From positions 1 through 64,000 of the forward strand of contig SKOZ01000048.1 in assembly GCA_007119795.1 (NCBI GenBank): a stretch of 64,000 bases of DNA. The letters run 5' to 3'. The notes beneath the pieces were generated by a model. That model saw only the letters and a list, made by a program, of their open reading frames with translations. It did not search any database and had not been told where the DNA came from. The position numbers were made by a program, and so were the translations under genes. Positions 52,559-60,287 of the stretch are shown here, one piece after another. Origin of the DNA: Planctomycetales bacterium. GTDB lineage: Bacteria > Planctomycetota > Planctomycetia > Pirellulales > Thermoguttaceae. Positions within the stretch are counted from its first letter, which is position 1; every line of letters begins with the position of its first letter.

Positions 52559-53713
52559 CTACTGATCGTCGGGTTCGCGGACGACCGGCTCCATGACTTT
52601 GGTGTTTCGCTCCACCGCCAGCACGATCGTCCGCTCCTCGGCTCCGTCGCGGCTGCTGGCGACGACGGGGAGGACCTGGCGGCGATCCGGCAGGGAAAAG
52701 CGGACCGAGAACGTGCCGTCCGAGGCGAGGCGAACCGGCTGGCCCCGCAGCGTAACCCGCGCGCCAGGTACGGTGCAGCCGTAGACGACCAGTTCGGCAT
52801 CCACCTGAAAGGGGAGCCCGTTGGGGTCACGGCCCACCCCCCCGAAACCGAAGCCGAAGCGACTGCCCAGCGAGTTGCCGATGGGCCGCTGGAGCCGCTC
52901 CTCGATGACCTCGCGGAGCTCGCTGTGCTCGCCCTCCCGCGAGTAACCGCCGCTCATGGCGAAAATCCGCTCGTAGTCCTCGGCCACGCCCGCCCAGTTG
53001 CCGTCTTCGGCGTCGCCGGCGGCGTTCGCCGGCGGCGTGCTCACGATGTTGCTCCGCGCCAGGGCGTAGAACTTGCCGTTGCCGGCCAGGTATCCGACCT
53101 CCAACTGGTAGCTCTTCGGCGGCTCGGTCACGTCGATGTACCAGTTGTTGACCCCGCCGTGAATGTCGATGTCCCGGACTACCTTGGTGGCCGCGTTCGT
53201 GGTATGGCCCCGCTCCACGGCGTAGAGACGCAATACCGGCCGCGCCGAATGCCAGTACTGCCCCATGGCCGCCGCGGCGCGTTCCACGCAGGCCCGCGAC
53301 AGCTCCCAATAGGCGTGCAACCAATAGGGGTCGCGAACCATCACCACCAGACGATCCCGCACCGCCGCGCTGCCGTTGCCCGAATTGCGGACCGCCAAGT
53401 CCTTGGCTTCCGCCGCCTTGGCCTGGATGGCCCCGATCCGCTTCGCGGCGCGAGTGGCGCTCCCCTTGGCGGCCACGTTCTTGGTCGCCGACCGCGATGC
53501 CGTGGCGGACGCCGCCTTAGAGGTTTTCGAGTTCGAGGAAGCTTTCGAGGTCGTCGCGCGGCCGCTCTTGCGGGGCGACTCGCCCTTAGTGCGGCGCAAA
53601 AGGGCCTTGACAAGCTGCTCTTTGCGCATCGAGTGCCATCCCGCCACCCCCCGCCGCTTAGCCATGGCGGCGAGGTCCTTGACGGTGCGCCTGCGAAGTG
53701 CGGCTGCGGTCAT
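52559..53713 (-). CDS. DUF4912 protein with SAP/Rho-N-like N-terminus
   Basis: A 384-residue protein. The N-terminus (LRRRTVKDLAAMAKRRGVAG) with HSMRKEQLVKALLRR fits a Rho-N/SAP-type helix-turn-helix, a possible nucleic-acid contact. A Lys/Ala/Ser/Thr-rich linker of about 60 residues follows. DUF4912 covers residues about 115-250 (VVMVRDPYWLHAYWELS, VVRDIDIHGGVNNWYIDVTEP, YQLEVGYLAGNGKFYALARS). The C-terminus is a beta-rich, Ig-like part (DAELVVYGCTVPGARVTLRG). GTG 53716 just upstream is an alternative start with GGAGGG at better spacing. Function unknown. Confidence 0.83.
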   Translation of the reverse strand: MTAAALRRRTVKDLAAMAKRRGVAGWHSMRKEQLVKALLRRTKGESPRKSGRATTSKASSNSKTSKAASATASRSATKNVAAKGSATRAAKRIGAIQAKAAEAKDLAVRNSGNGSAAVRDRLVVMVRDPYWLHAYWELSRACVERAAAAMGQYWHSARPVLRLYAVERGHTTNAATKVVRDIDIHGGVNNWYIDVTEPPKSYQLEVGYLAGNGKFYALARSNIVSTPPANAAGDAEDGNWAGVAEDYERIFAMSGGYSREGEHSELREVIEERLQRPIGNSLGSRFGFGFGGVGRDPNGLPFQVDAELVVYGCTVPGARVTLRGQPVRLASDGTFSVRFSLPDRRQVLPVVASSRDGAEERTIVLAVERNTKVMEPVVREPDDQ

Positions 53714-54437
53714 CACCAGACTAACCCTCCGGACCCCATACCGACAGCACGCACGGTGCAGCGGCACGAGGCATCACGTTAACGGGTGGGTGTCCTCCAT
53801 GACTCGGAACACAAAGGCCGCCTCTGGCGAGAACCCGTGGCCTTCGCGGAAGGGGTGTGTTTGACAACGCTCTCCGCCAACCCGCCCAGGGCGTAACGCG
53901 GAAGACCGCTGCCCGTTCGGCCACTCCCGCAGGTCCAGCAAGCAACTCGGCCGGAGGGTATCCGGAACGGGAACGACCGATTAACTCGATTCTATCCAGG
54001 CTGCCAGATTTTTGCAATGATCGCTCCCATTCCCCATCCCCTCTCTAATGCCGGGTGGTCGCCATAAGTCTTTTGATGACAAATCCTTGTGTCGAGGTGA
54101 TCAATCCTGCACAATCGAACGACAGTGCCTGATGGTACTCACTTGTGGTGATTGCCAAATACGCCAAAAGTGCTAATTCTGTGGCCCCTTGTCTTCGGGT
54201 CTCCTCGTAGCGCGTTGCCGCGGCAGTGGCCGCGAGACCACCGTTGGATAGGAGGGCGTCGCGTGCATCGGCCTGAGACCCCTAAGTACCCCATCGCTAA
54301 TGGAAATCCAGACCACCCTTTGATGGCGATTTTTTTTGGTTGGGGGGGGCGTGATCTCGCCAAGCCCATGGAATGCCGGGCCAGCCCTTAGGCAGAAGCG
54401 GTCCGGAACCTTCACCTCATCGTGTAACGTGTATTCC
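53714..54437. other. Long non-coding region
   Basis: About 720 bases with lower GC than the surroundings and no gene I can support. It includes a T8 run at 54329-54338, but no clear hairpin before it and no recognised RNA. It separates DUF4912 from the decayed ATP synthase segment and may be part of the same rearranged patch. Confidence 0.5.
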
Positions 54438-54466
54438 TTGACCGCACCCGGCGGGCGGCTTACAGT
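54438..54466 (+). promoter_or_regulatory. Sigma-70-type promoter of the AtpI-like gene
   Basis: TTGACC (-35, 5/6) and TACAGT (-10, 4/6) are separated by exactly 17 bases. Transcription would begin near 54473, about 58 bases before the AtpI start codon. Confidence 0.55.
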
Positions 54467-54530
54467 TCCGGCGCGGTCGGCAATGACGATTCGGCGAGAC
54501 CATCCAAGGTTACGAGGGATTGGTGGCCAC

Positions 54531-54770
54531 TTGAATGATCGGCGCAAGAAACGTTCCTCGCTGCTTACGGCAGCCGAATGGTCCTCAAGGGTTGCTGCCG
54601 TGGTCGTTCAGATGGTTGCGCCGGCTTTGATCGGCTACTGGTTGGACCGGCGTCTGGGGACCGTGGCGCTCTTCGTGGCGATTGGGTCATTTCTCGGCAT
54701 CGGTGCAGCAATATGGAATCTCATCCGGCTGGCCACCCCGCGGCACAGGGGAAGCCGGTCGAAGGGGTGA
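54531..54770 (+). CDS. atpI: AtpI/AtpZ-type ATP synthase accessory protein
   Basis: A 79-residue membrane protein starting at TTG 54531 (LNDRRKKRSSLLTAAEW). Two hydrophobic helices are separated by a short loop with the family-like pair of charges: VAAVVVQMVAPALIGYWLDRRLG, then VALFVAIGSFLGIGAAIWNLIRL. AtpI helps assemble the c-ring of F-type ATPases, and AtpZ/AtpI proteins may conduct divalent cations. It normally precedes atpB and further subunit genes; here none follow except the gamma remnant. An ATG at 54483 would extend it but with poor sequence. Family is fairly secure, subtype not. Confidence 0.75.
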   Translation: MNDRRKKRSSLLTAAEWSSRVAAVVVQMVAPALIGYWLDRRLGTVALFVAIGSFLGIGAAIWNLIRLATPRHRGSRSKG

Positions 54771-55045
54771 CGTCGGCCTGACGGGGCAGCCGGAAAGGGG
54801 GCGCAAAGCTCGGAGTCGCTGGAACGGGGAAGCCGGCGTGGCGCGGCCAATCCGTCTTTGCCTGGGGAGAATCGTGGTGCAATGCGGGTGCTCTTGTCGC
54901 TTCCGCCTGGTCGGCAGGGGAGGATCGCCGCCGTGACGGCGGCCGGGGGAGCGCGTGGCTCGAGAGACGGCCCATGCGCGTGATCGGTTGGCTCGCTGGC
55001 GCGGGCCCCCCGGAACCGAGCGGCCCTCGTTTGCGGTGGAGTCCG

Positions 55046-55225
55046 ATGTCCGAGAGCGCTCAAGATCCGAACGCCGGCGACGCCCGCCTGACCGCCATGA
55101 AGGGCGCTTCGGAAAACGCCGACGCGATGATCCGCAATCTCTCGATGTCCCACCACCGCGCCCGCCAGAGCCACATCACCAGCGAGGTGCTCGAGATCGT
55201 CGCCGGCGCCGAGGCGCTGGAATAG
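55046..55225 (+). pseudogene. atpG: Remnant of ATP synthase gamma subunit (C-terminal end)
   Basis: The last ~48 codons match the C-terminus of gamma: ARLTAMKGASENADAMI, then HHRARQSHITSEVLEIVAGA and a terminal Glu. The E. coli protein has the same pattern (ARM-AMKAATDN, NKARQASITQELTEIVSG). The other ~240 residues of gamma are missing, and only 275 bases separate this from the AtpI stop. An ATG with GGTGGAG upstream could translate a 59-residue peptide, but it could not act as a gamma subunit. The simplest reading is a deletion that removed the genes between. Confidence 0.75.
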
Positions 55226-55569
55226 GGGGCGGAGGAGCGCCATGATCGCTCGTTTTGCGTGCTTCGTTGCCTGGAGGAGCAGGGACTGCAAACCGCTCAC
55301 CGCCTAGCCCCCGTCCCAGAGAACAAGACGTTTTTCCACCCCAATGATGACGACCAGCCTATTCGACGAATGGAGGGGTAAGCCGCGCGCGGAACCGGCC
55401 GTGGGGCCAGTGACGCGCCGGGGTGCGGTGGGTGGCAAGACCCTGCCCCGGGCCAGCCGTCGTTCCCGGACTTGCAGACTTCGAGGGCCAGGCGCACAAT
55501 AGACCGTCAGTAAGGGGGGTGGGCATCGCGCGGCGAAGGCCCCTCCGCAGGATGTTCGCCTTGGGGGGA

Positions 55570-56048
55570 GGATTCACGTTGGCCAAGTCAGGGGAGCCGG
55601 AAGGGTTTGCGTTTGTCGCGAAGGGCCCGCTAGCGGCCGAGCACGCGGATGTGGCCGCCTGGGTTGAAGAAGCCGTCGCGACACGTAGCACGTATCGGTA
55701 TTACAAGGACGCGCGAAGGCACGGCACCACGATCGAGCAGCTCTGCCGTGATTCGTCCGATCGAGACCTGGAAGGAGCGGTATCTCGATCATTCCCTGGT
55801 GGGCACGATCGCGGGGCGGCTCCTCTGGTGCGTGGACGGCACCGCGGCCAGTTTCACCGAAGGTGCGCCGGCCGACACGGACGGTCGTGCCGTGCCGCAC
55901 GGCGGCACGGCCGCGGTGACGCTCTGGCATCCGGCGGGGCGCAACGTGGAGGAGATCACGGCCTGGCGACGCAGGCTGGAGGCGCTGGGTGTCGTCCTGC
56001 CCTTCAAACAGGCCCACCGCGAGGTCTACCTGCTGACACGGGGAAGGG
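55570..56048 (+). pseudogene. Frameshifted, truncated DUF4132 gene
   Basis: From about 55745 one frame reads WKERYLDHSLVGTIAGRLLW, then VTLWHPAGRNVEEITAWRR and PFKQAHREVYLLT, a series I recognise from the C-terminal part of DUF4132 proteins. The preceding stretch (VAAWVEEAVATRSTYRYYKD and on) continues in another frame, with the shift near 55745-55760. Neither part has a proper start, and the usual C-terminal ~150 residues after KQAHREVYLLT are replaced by unrelated sequence. The upstream boundary is approximate. Confidence 0.68.
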
Positions 56049-56120
56049 ATCGCATCCTACACTTGCACAACCATCCATTCTGCCACTTCCACGACTGCAC
56101 CATCAGCCCCTCTCCAATCG

Positions 56121-58880
56121 GTGATCGCACGCAAGGCTCTCGTCGCCGCAGCTTTCTTGGGCCTGTTCCTCTGGGTCTTCGCCGAGGCCCTGCCTGCGTC
56201 GGCGGCCTTCGCCTTCCGCGACGCCGCCCACTTCTACTTCCCGCTCTACGAGTACGTGCAAGAGGAATGGGCCGCGGGTCGCGTCCCCCTCTGGAACCCC
56301 TTCGAGGACCTGGGAATGCCGCTGGCCGGGAACGCGGCGGCGGCCGTCTTCTACCCGGGAAGGCTGATCTTCCTCCTGCCCCTTCCCTACGCGACCTCGT
56401 TCAAGCTCTACATCTTCGCGCATCTGTTCCTGGCCGCTGCCGGGACCTACTTCCTAGCGCGGCGGTGGCGGTTCTCCGTCGAGGCAGCCGCCATGGCCGC
56501 CCTCTCCTACGCCTTCTCCGGCAACGTCCTCATTCAGTACAGCAACGTCGTCTTTCTGGTGGGGGCCGCCTGGCTGCCGCTGGCGGTGTGGACCGCCGAA
56601 GGGGCGCTTCGCCGCCGCCGCCTCGCCGCAGCCGGGGGCCTCGGCGCCGTACTGGCGATGATGACCCTCGGCGGCGACCCCCAAGCGGCTTACCACGCCG
56701 GGCTCCTCGCCGTGCTGTACGGCCTGGTCCTCCGGCAGACGGCCCGGAGACGGGGTGCCGCGGTCGGCTCCCCTGCCGGCACGGCAGCGGGTCCCGGAGC
56801 GAGTTCCACAGGCCGGGCATTCCTGTCCGGGACGCATCGGCCCGGTTCGCCTGCCTGTAGCGCCCAGGAGGAAGCCGAAGATGGAAAGGTGGTTTGGTGG
56901 CTCTCCCCGGCGGTCGCGCCGTGGCAACGGCTCGCCCGCCTGAAGCGGCGACGATTCGTCCTCCTGGCCGGGGCGGTCTCGACCGCCTTCCTGCTGGCCG
57001 CCGTGCAGTTGCTCCCCTCGATGACCTTCCACCGCCGGAGCGATCGCGCTGCCTCGGCCACGGCCCGGAGCATCTACGAGATCCCCCGCCACCTCGGCCG
57101 CGCCGATGCCCGCGACCGGATCGCCGACGGTCTGCTCTGCCGCCGGCTCCCGCCGGGGAGCCACCACGCGCACGTGTACCTCTTCAGCGTCGGCCCCTGG
57201 CGGCTCGTGGAGTTCTTCTGGCCCAACGTCGCCGGCCGCCAGTTTCCCCTGCACCGCCGCTGGCTCGACGTCCTCCCCGCGGAGGGGCGCCTCTGGACGC
57301 CCTCGCTCTACATGGGGCTCCTCCCCGTGGTACTCGCCCTGTCCGCGTGGCGCCTGCGCGGGGGCCAGCGCCGCCAGGTCTGGATGAGCTGGACGGTTCT
57401 TCTCTTTGTCCTGGGGAGCTTCGGCGGCTTCGGACTCGGGTGGCTGGCGGCCGAAGTCCGTTCCTCCCTGGCAGGCCCCGCCGCGGCCCCTGGCGGGGTC
57501 GGCCATCCCGTCGGCGGCGTCTACTGGCTGATGACGGTCTTTCTGCCGGGCTACATCCAGTTCCGCTTCCCCGCCAAGCTGCTCGTCGTGGCCGCGCTGG
57601 GGCTGAGTCTCTTGGCGGGGTTCGGCTGGGAGGCATTGGTCCGCGGCCGCGGCGGAGGGGTGCACCGCTGGCTCGCGGCGTTTGCCCTGGTCAGTGGAAC
57701 GACGGCCCTCCTGGTATCGCTTGCCGCTCCCGCGCTGGACCGTCTGTTTGCGCAGGTTCCGGCAAACGTTGTCTTTGGGCCGCTCGAACGTGGAGGAGCC
57801 ATGGCCGATCTCTTCGGCGCCTTCGCGCAGTCGGCGCTCGTCGGGGGGTTGGCTGCGGGGCTGTGCGTCCCTTCCGTGGCGCCGCGGCGCTGGGCGGCTG
57901 CGGCGGCCGTGCTGCTGGTCGCCGTCGACTTGGGCATCGCCAACCGCTGGATGGTAGCCACGGCGGCAGTCGAAACGTGGCAGCGCCGTTCCCGGGCCGC
58001 CGAGGCCATCGCCGCCGACCCGGCGGCGGCCGCAGAGCCCGCCCCTGTCCGGGTCCACCGCCGGGGCCTCTGGGTGCCGCAGTCCTGGCGCAGGGAAGGT
58101 TCCCCGCAGCGATTCGCCGAGTCGATTCGCTGGGAGCGCGACACGCTCTGGCCGAAGTACAACCTCCCCTGGCGGATCGCTGCTGCCGAGGTGCACGGCA
58201 CGATGAGGGCGTTCGATTACGAGGTCTTCCTGGCCGCCGCGGTGAGCGGGGGCCGCTGGGAGGCGACGGGGGCGGAATACCTTGTGCTGCCGCCGCGGCC
58301 GCCGCCGCCGCGCACCCGAGCCGTCGAGGCTTTCGACGCCGCCGATGCCGGGCTCTTCAGGCTCGTCGAGCCGCTCCCGCGGGCATGGATCGCCGACCAC
58401 GTGGTGCGGCTGGACCCCGCCGACGACCCCGACGCCCTGCGTGCGCGGACCGCTGAGGTTCTCGCGCCGGCCGGCCGTCCCCGCGATCTGCGGCGATCCG
58501 CCGTCGTCGAGGCGGATCCTCACGACTTCCCCGTCGATGAGACCACGCGCCATGCGGTAGCCGGGGAATCGTGCCGCGTGGTCGTCTACGAGCCGCAGTG
58601 CGTCGAGATCGAGGCCCACCTCGCGGCCCCGGGGCTGGTCGTTCTTGCCGACCAGTATTTTCCCGGCTGGGAGCTTTGGGTCCACAGCGAAGGGGAGCCG
58701 CCGCGGCAGGAGCCCATCCTCCGCACCCACCGGGTGATGCGGGGCGCCTGGCTCGGCCCCGGCCGCCACCGCCTCGTCTACCAGTACCGTCCCCGCCCCC
58801 TCCGCCTCGGCGCCGCCGTCAGCGGGCTTGCCTGGCTGGCGGTCTTCTGCGCGACAGCTCTCCTTCGCCGTTGGCGTTGA
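56121..58880 (+). CDS. YfhO-family polytopic membrane protein
   Basis: About 919 residues from GTG 56121. A first membrane helix is followed by the YfhO/GT-C-like luminal loop with FRDAAHFYFPLYEY and PLWNPFEDLGMPLAGN (aspartate/aromatic motifs of the family). Some ten further membrane helices follow, with loops of Pro/Arg-rich sequence. The last ~250 residues are a soluble domain ending with the family-typical FPGWELWVHSEGEP, then a final helix (VSGLAWLAVFCATALL). YfhO of Bacillus glycosylates lipoteichoic acid; the substrate here is unknown, but a polyprenyl-linked sugar transferase or envelope glycosylation role is likely. The start is uncertain because it follows the DUF4132 remnant directly. 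Confidence 0.83.
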   Translation: MIARKALVAAAFLGLFLWVFAEALPASAAFAFRDAAHFYFPLYEYVQEEWAAGRVPLWNPFEDLGMPLAGNAAAAVFYPGRLIFLLPLPYATSFKLYIFAHLFLAAAGTYFLARRWRFSVEAAAMAALSYAFSGNVLIQYSNVVFLVGAAWLPLAVWTAEGALRRRRLAAAGGLGAVLAMMTLGGDPQAAYHAGLLAVLYGLVLRQTARRRGAAVGSPAGTAAGPGASSTGRAFLSGTHRPGSPACSAQEEAEDGKVVWWLSPAVAPWQRLARLKRRRFVLLAGAVSTAFLLAAVQLLPSMTFHRRSDRAASATARSIYEIPRHLGRADARDRIADGLLCRRLPPGSHHAHVYLFSVGPWRLVEFFWPNVAGRQFPLHRRWLDVLPAEGRLWTPSLYMGLLPVVLALSAWRLRGGQRRQVWMSWTVLLFVLGSFGGFGLGWLAAEVRSSLAGPAAAPGGVGHPVGGVYWLMTVFLPGYIQFRFPAKLLVVAALGLSLLAGFGWEALVRGRGGGVHRWLAAFALVSGTTALLVSLAAPALDRLFAQVPANVVFGPLERGGAMADLFGAFAQSALVGGLAAGLCVPSVAPRRWAAAAAVLLVAVDLGIANRWMVATAAVETWQRRSRAAEAIAADPAAAAEPAPVRVHRRGLWVPQSWRREGSPQRFAESIRWERDTLWPKYNLPWRIAAAEVHGTMRAFDYEVFLAAAVSGGRWEATGAEYLVLPPRPPPPRTRAVEAFDAADAGLFRLVEPLPRAWIADHVVRLDPADDPDALRARTAEVLAPAGRPRDLRRSAVVEADPHDFPVDETTRHAVAGESCRVVVYEPQCVEIEAHLAAPGLVVLADQYFPGWELWVHSEGEPPRQEPILRTHRVMRGAWLGPGRHRLVYQYRPRPLRLGAAVSGLAWLAVFCATALLRRWR

Positions 58881-59388
58881 GGCGACCCCCGCCCCGGTCG
58901 GCTCGTCCGATCGGCGCCTGGCCGATCCCTGTTGCGTCCATGAGGTTTGTGCGGATTGCGCCGCGCCGCGGCAGCAGCGGCCTGCCGGATGCACGACGGG
59001 ACACTCCATCGAGCCAAAGCAGGACCTAGGCTTAGGTTGAAGCTCGCCCTCGTCGGGGCGGATACTGTCCTCTCGCGGCGGAAGGGTCCCCGGCCGAACA
59101 GCCTGTCCGAACGTCGACGGGTCGGCCGTCGGTGGTTGCCGATCCTTCCCCGGCCGGCCAGTTCGGGGAAGCGGCTCATGGCAGCAGGGTGCTGCGCAGT
59201 TGGAGACAGTACGCCGCACAGGCCTCTGAGCGGTGCCGCGCTGGTGTGGACGGACCGCTGGAGAGACCGGTCGATGGGCTGCTGCCGCTCCCTCGCCAGG
59301 TCCAGCTCGACCATGCACGGCACAGGGCCTGTGCCGCGTACCAAGGACAGTTCGACTCCGGAACGTTTACCCGCGGGGGTATCCATCC
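58881..59388 (+). other. Intergenic region with a candidate promoter
   Basis: 508 bases between the YfhO gene and the HDOD gene. TTGAAG (59037-59042) and GATACT (59061-59066) with an 18-base spacer are a weak promoter candidate for the signalling operon. No gene, repeat or RNA was recognised elsewhere in it. Confidence 0.4.
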
Positions 59389-60279
59389 ATGACGCCACTA
59401 CCGGCCACGGCCAAGGGACTTCCACCGCCTCTGGAGCGGATGGTCCGCCGCATCGACGAGATTTCCACCCTGCCGCAGATCGCCCTCAAGGTGATGGAGA
59501 TCGCCAACGATCCCGATTCGGGCGCCGCCGACCTCAAGGAGGTCATGGAAGCCGACGCCGCCTTGAGCGCACGCGTGCTCCGCAACGTCAACTCCTCGGC
59601 CTACGCGGTTCGCACGCGGATCACCAACCTCCAGCAGGCCATCGCCTACCTGGGACTCAAGCAGATACGCAACCTGGCGATGACGGCCAGCGTGAGCGAG
59701 CTCTTCAAGCGGGACGAGCAGATCGGCAACTACCGCCGCCTCGGCCTGTGGCGGCACCTCGTCTCGGTGGGCATCTGCGCCCGGCTCATCGGCCTGCGGC
59801 GGAAGCTCCCCACCTTTGAAGACGCCTTCCTCGCCGGGCTATTGCACGATATCGGCATCATCCTCGAGGACCAGCACGCCCACGAGAAGTTCTGCACCGT
59901 CATCGCCTCGCTGGAGCCCGACGTTCCGCTGGCGACCATCGAACGCCGCGTCCTGGGGTACGACCACACGACGCTCGCCGAAGCGGTGGCGGCCAACTGG
60001 GGTTTCCCCTCCGCGGTCCGCGAGGCGATCCGCCACCACCACAACTCGGCCGCCTATCGGGGGCCCGATATCGACATCGTCCGCTGCGTCGAGGTCGCGA
60101 ATCTCATCTGCACGCTCAAGGGGATGAGCTCGGTGGGCGCCAAGCTGGTCCAGGTCTCCTTGCCCGCCTTGCAGGGACTGGCCATTACCAAGGAGGACAT
60201 TCAGGTCCTGGCCGAGGACCTCGACCAGGAGATCGCCGCCAACGAAAGCCTCTTTCAGGTGGGAACCGAAAGGGGGTAG
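59389..60279 (+). CDS. HDOD-domain protein
   Basis: A 296-residue protein of the HDOD family, HD-like folds that mostly lack catalytic activity and act as signalling scaffolds. Typical blocks: LPQIALKVMEIANDPDSGAA, ADAALSARVLRNVNSSAYAV, QQAIAYLGLKQIRNLAM and the pseudo-HD site AGLLHDIGIILEDQHAHEKF with HHHNSAAYRGP. The HD pair (His-Asp) is retained here, so residual metal binding is possible. The start at ATG 59389 is followed directly by the domain; the frame upstream is not protein-like. It is the first gene of a signalling operon. Confidence 0.9.
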   Translation: MTPLPATAKGLPPPLERMVRRIDEISTLPQIALKVMEIANDPDSGAADLKEVMEADAALSARVLRNVNSSAYAVRTRITNLQQAIAYLGLKQIRNLAMTASVSELFKRDEQIGNYRRLGLWRHLVSVGICARLIGLRRKLPTFEDAFLAGLLHDIGIILEDQHAHEKFCTVIASLEPDVPLATIERRVLGYDHTTLAEAVAANWGFPSAVREAIRHHHNSAAYRGPDIDIVRCVEVANLICTLKGMSSVGAKLVQVSLPALQGLAITKEDIQVLAEDLDQEIAANESLFQVGTERG

Positions 60280-60287
60280 CCAAGGCC

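Noticed and set aside
54329..54338. T8 run as an intrinsic terminator
   Set aside because: No stable GC-rich stem immediately precedes the T run on the plus strand.
55649..56860. 403-codon frame starting in the DUF4132 remnant and running into the YfhO gene
   Set aside because: Only the first ~130 codons resemble DUF4132; the rest is an out-of-frame shadow of YfhO, so it is a decayed gene end, not a fusion.
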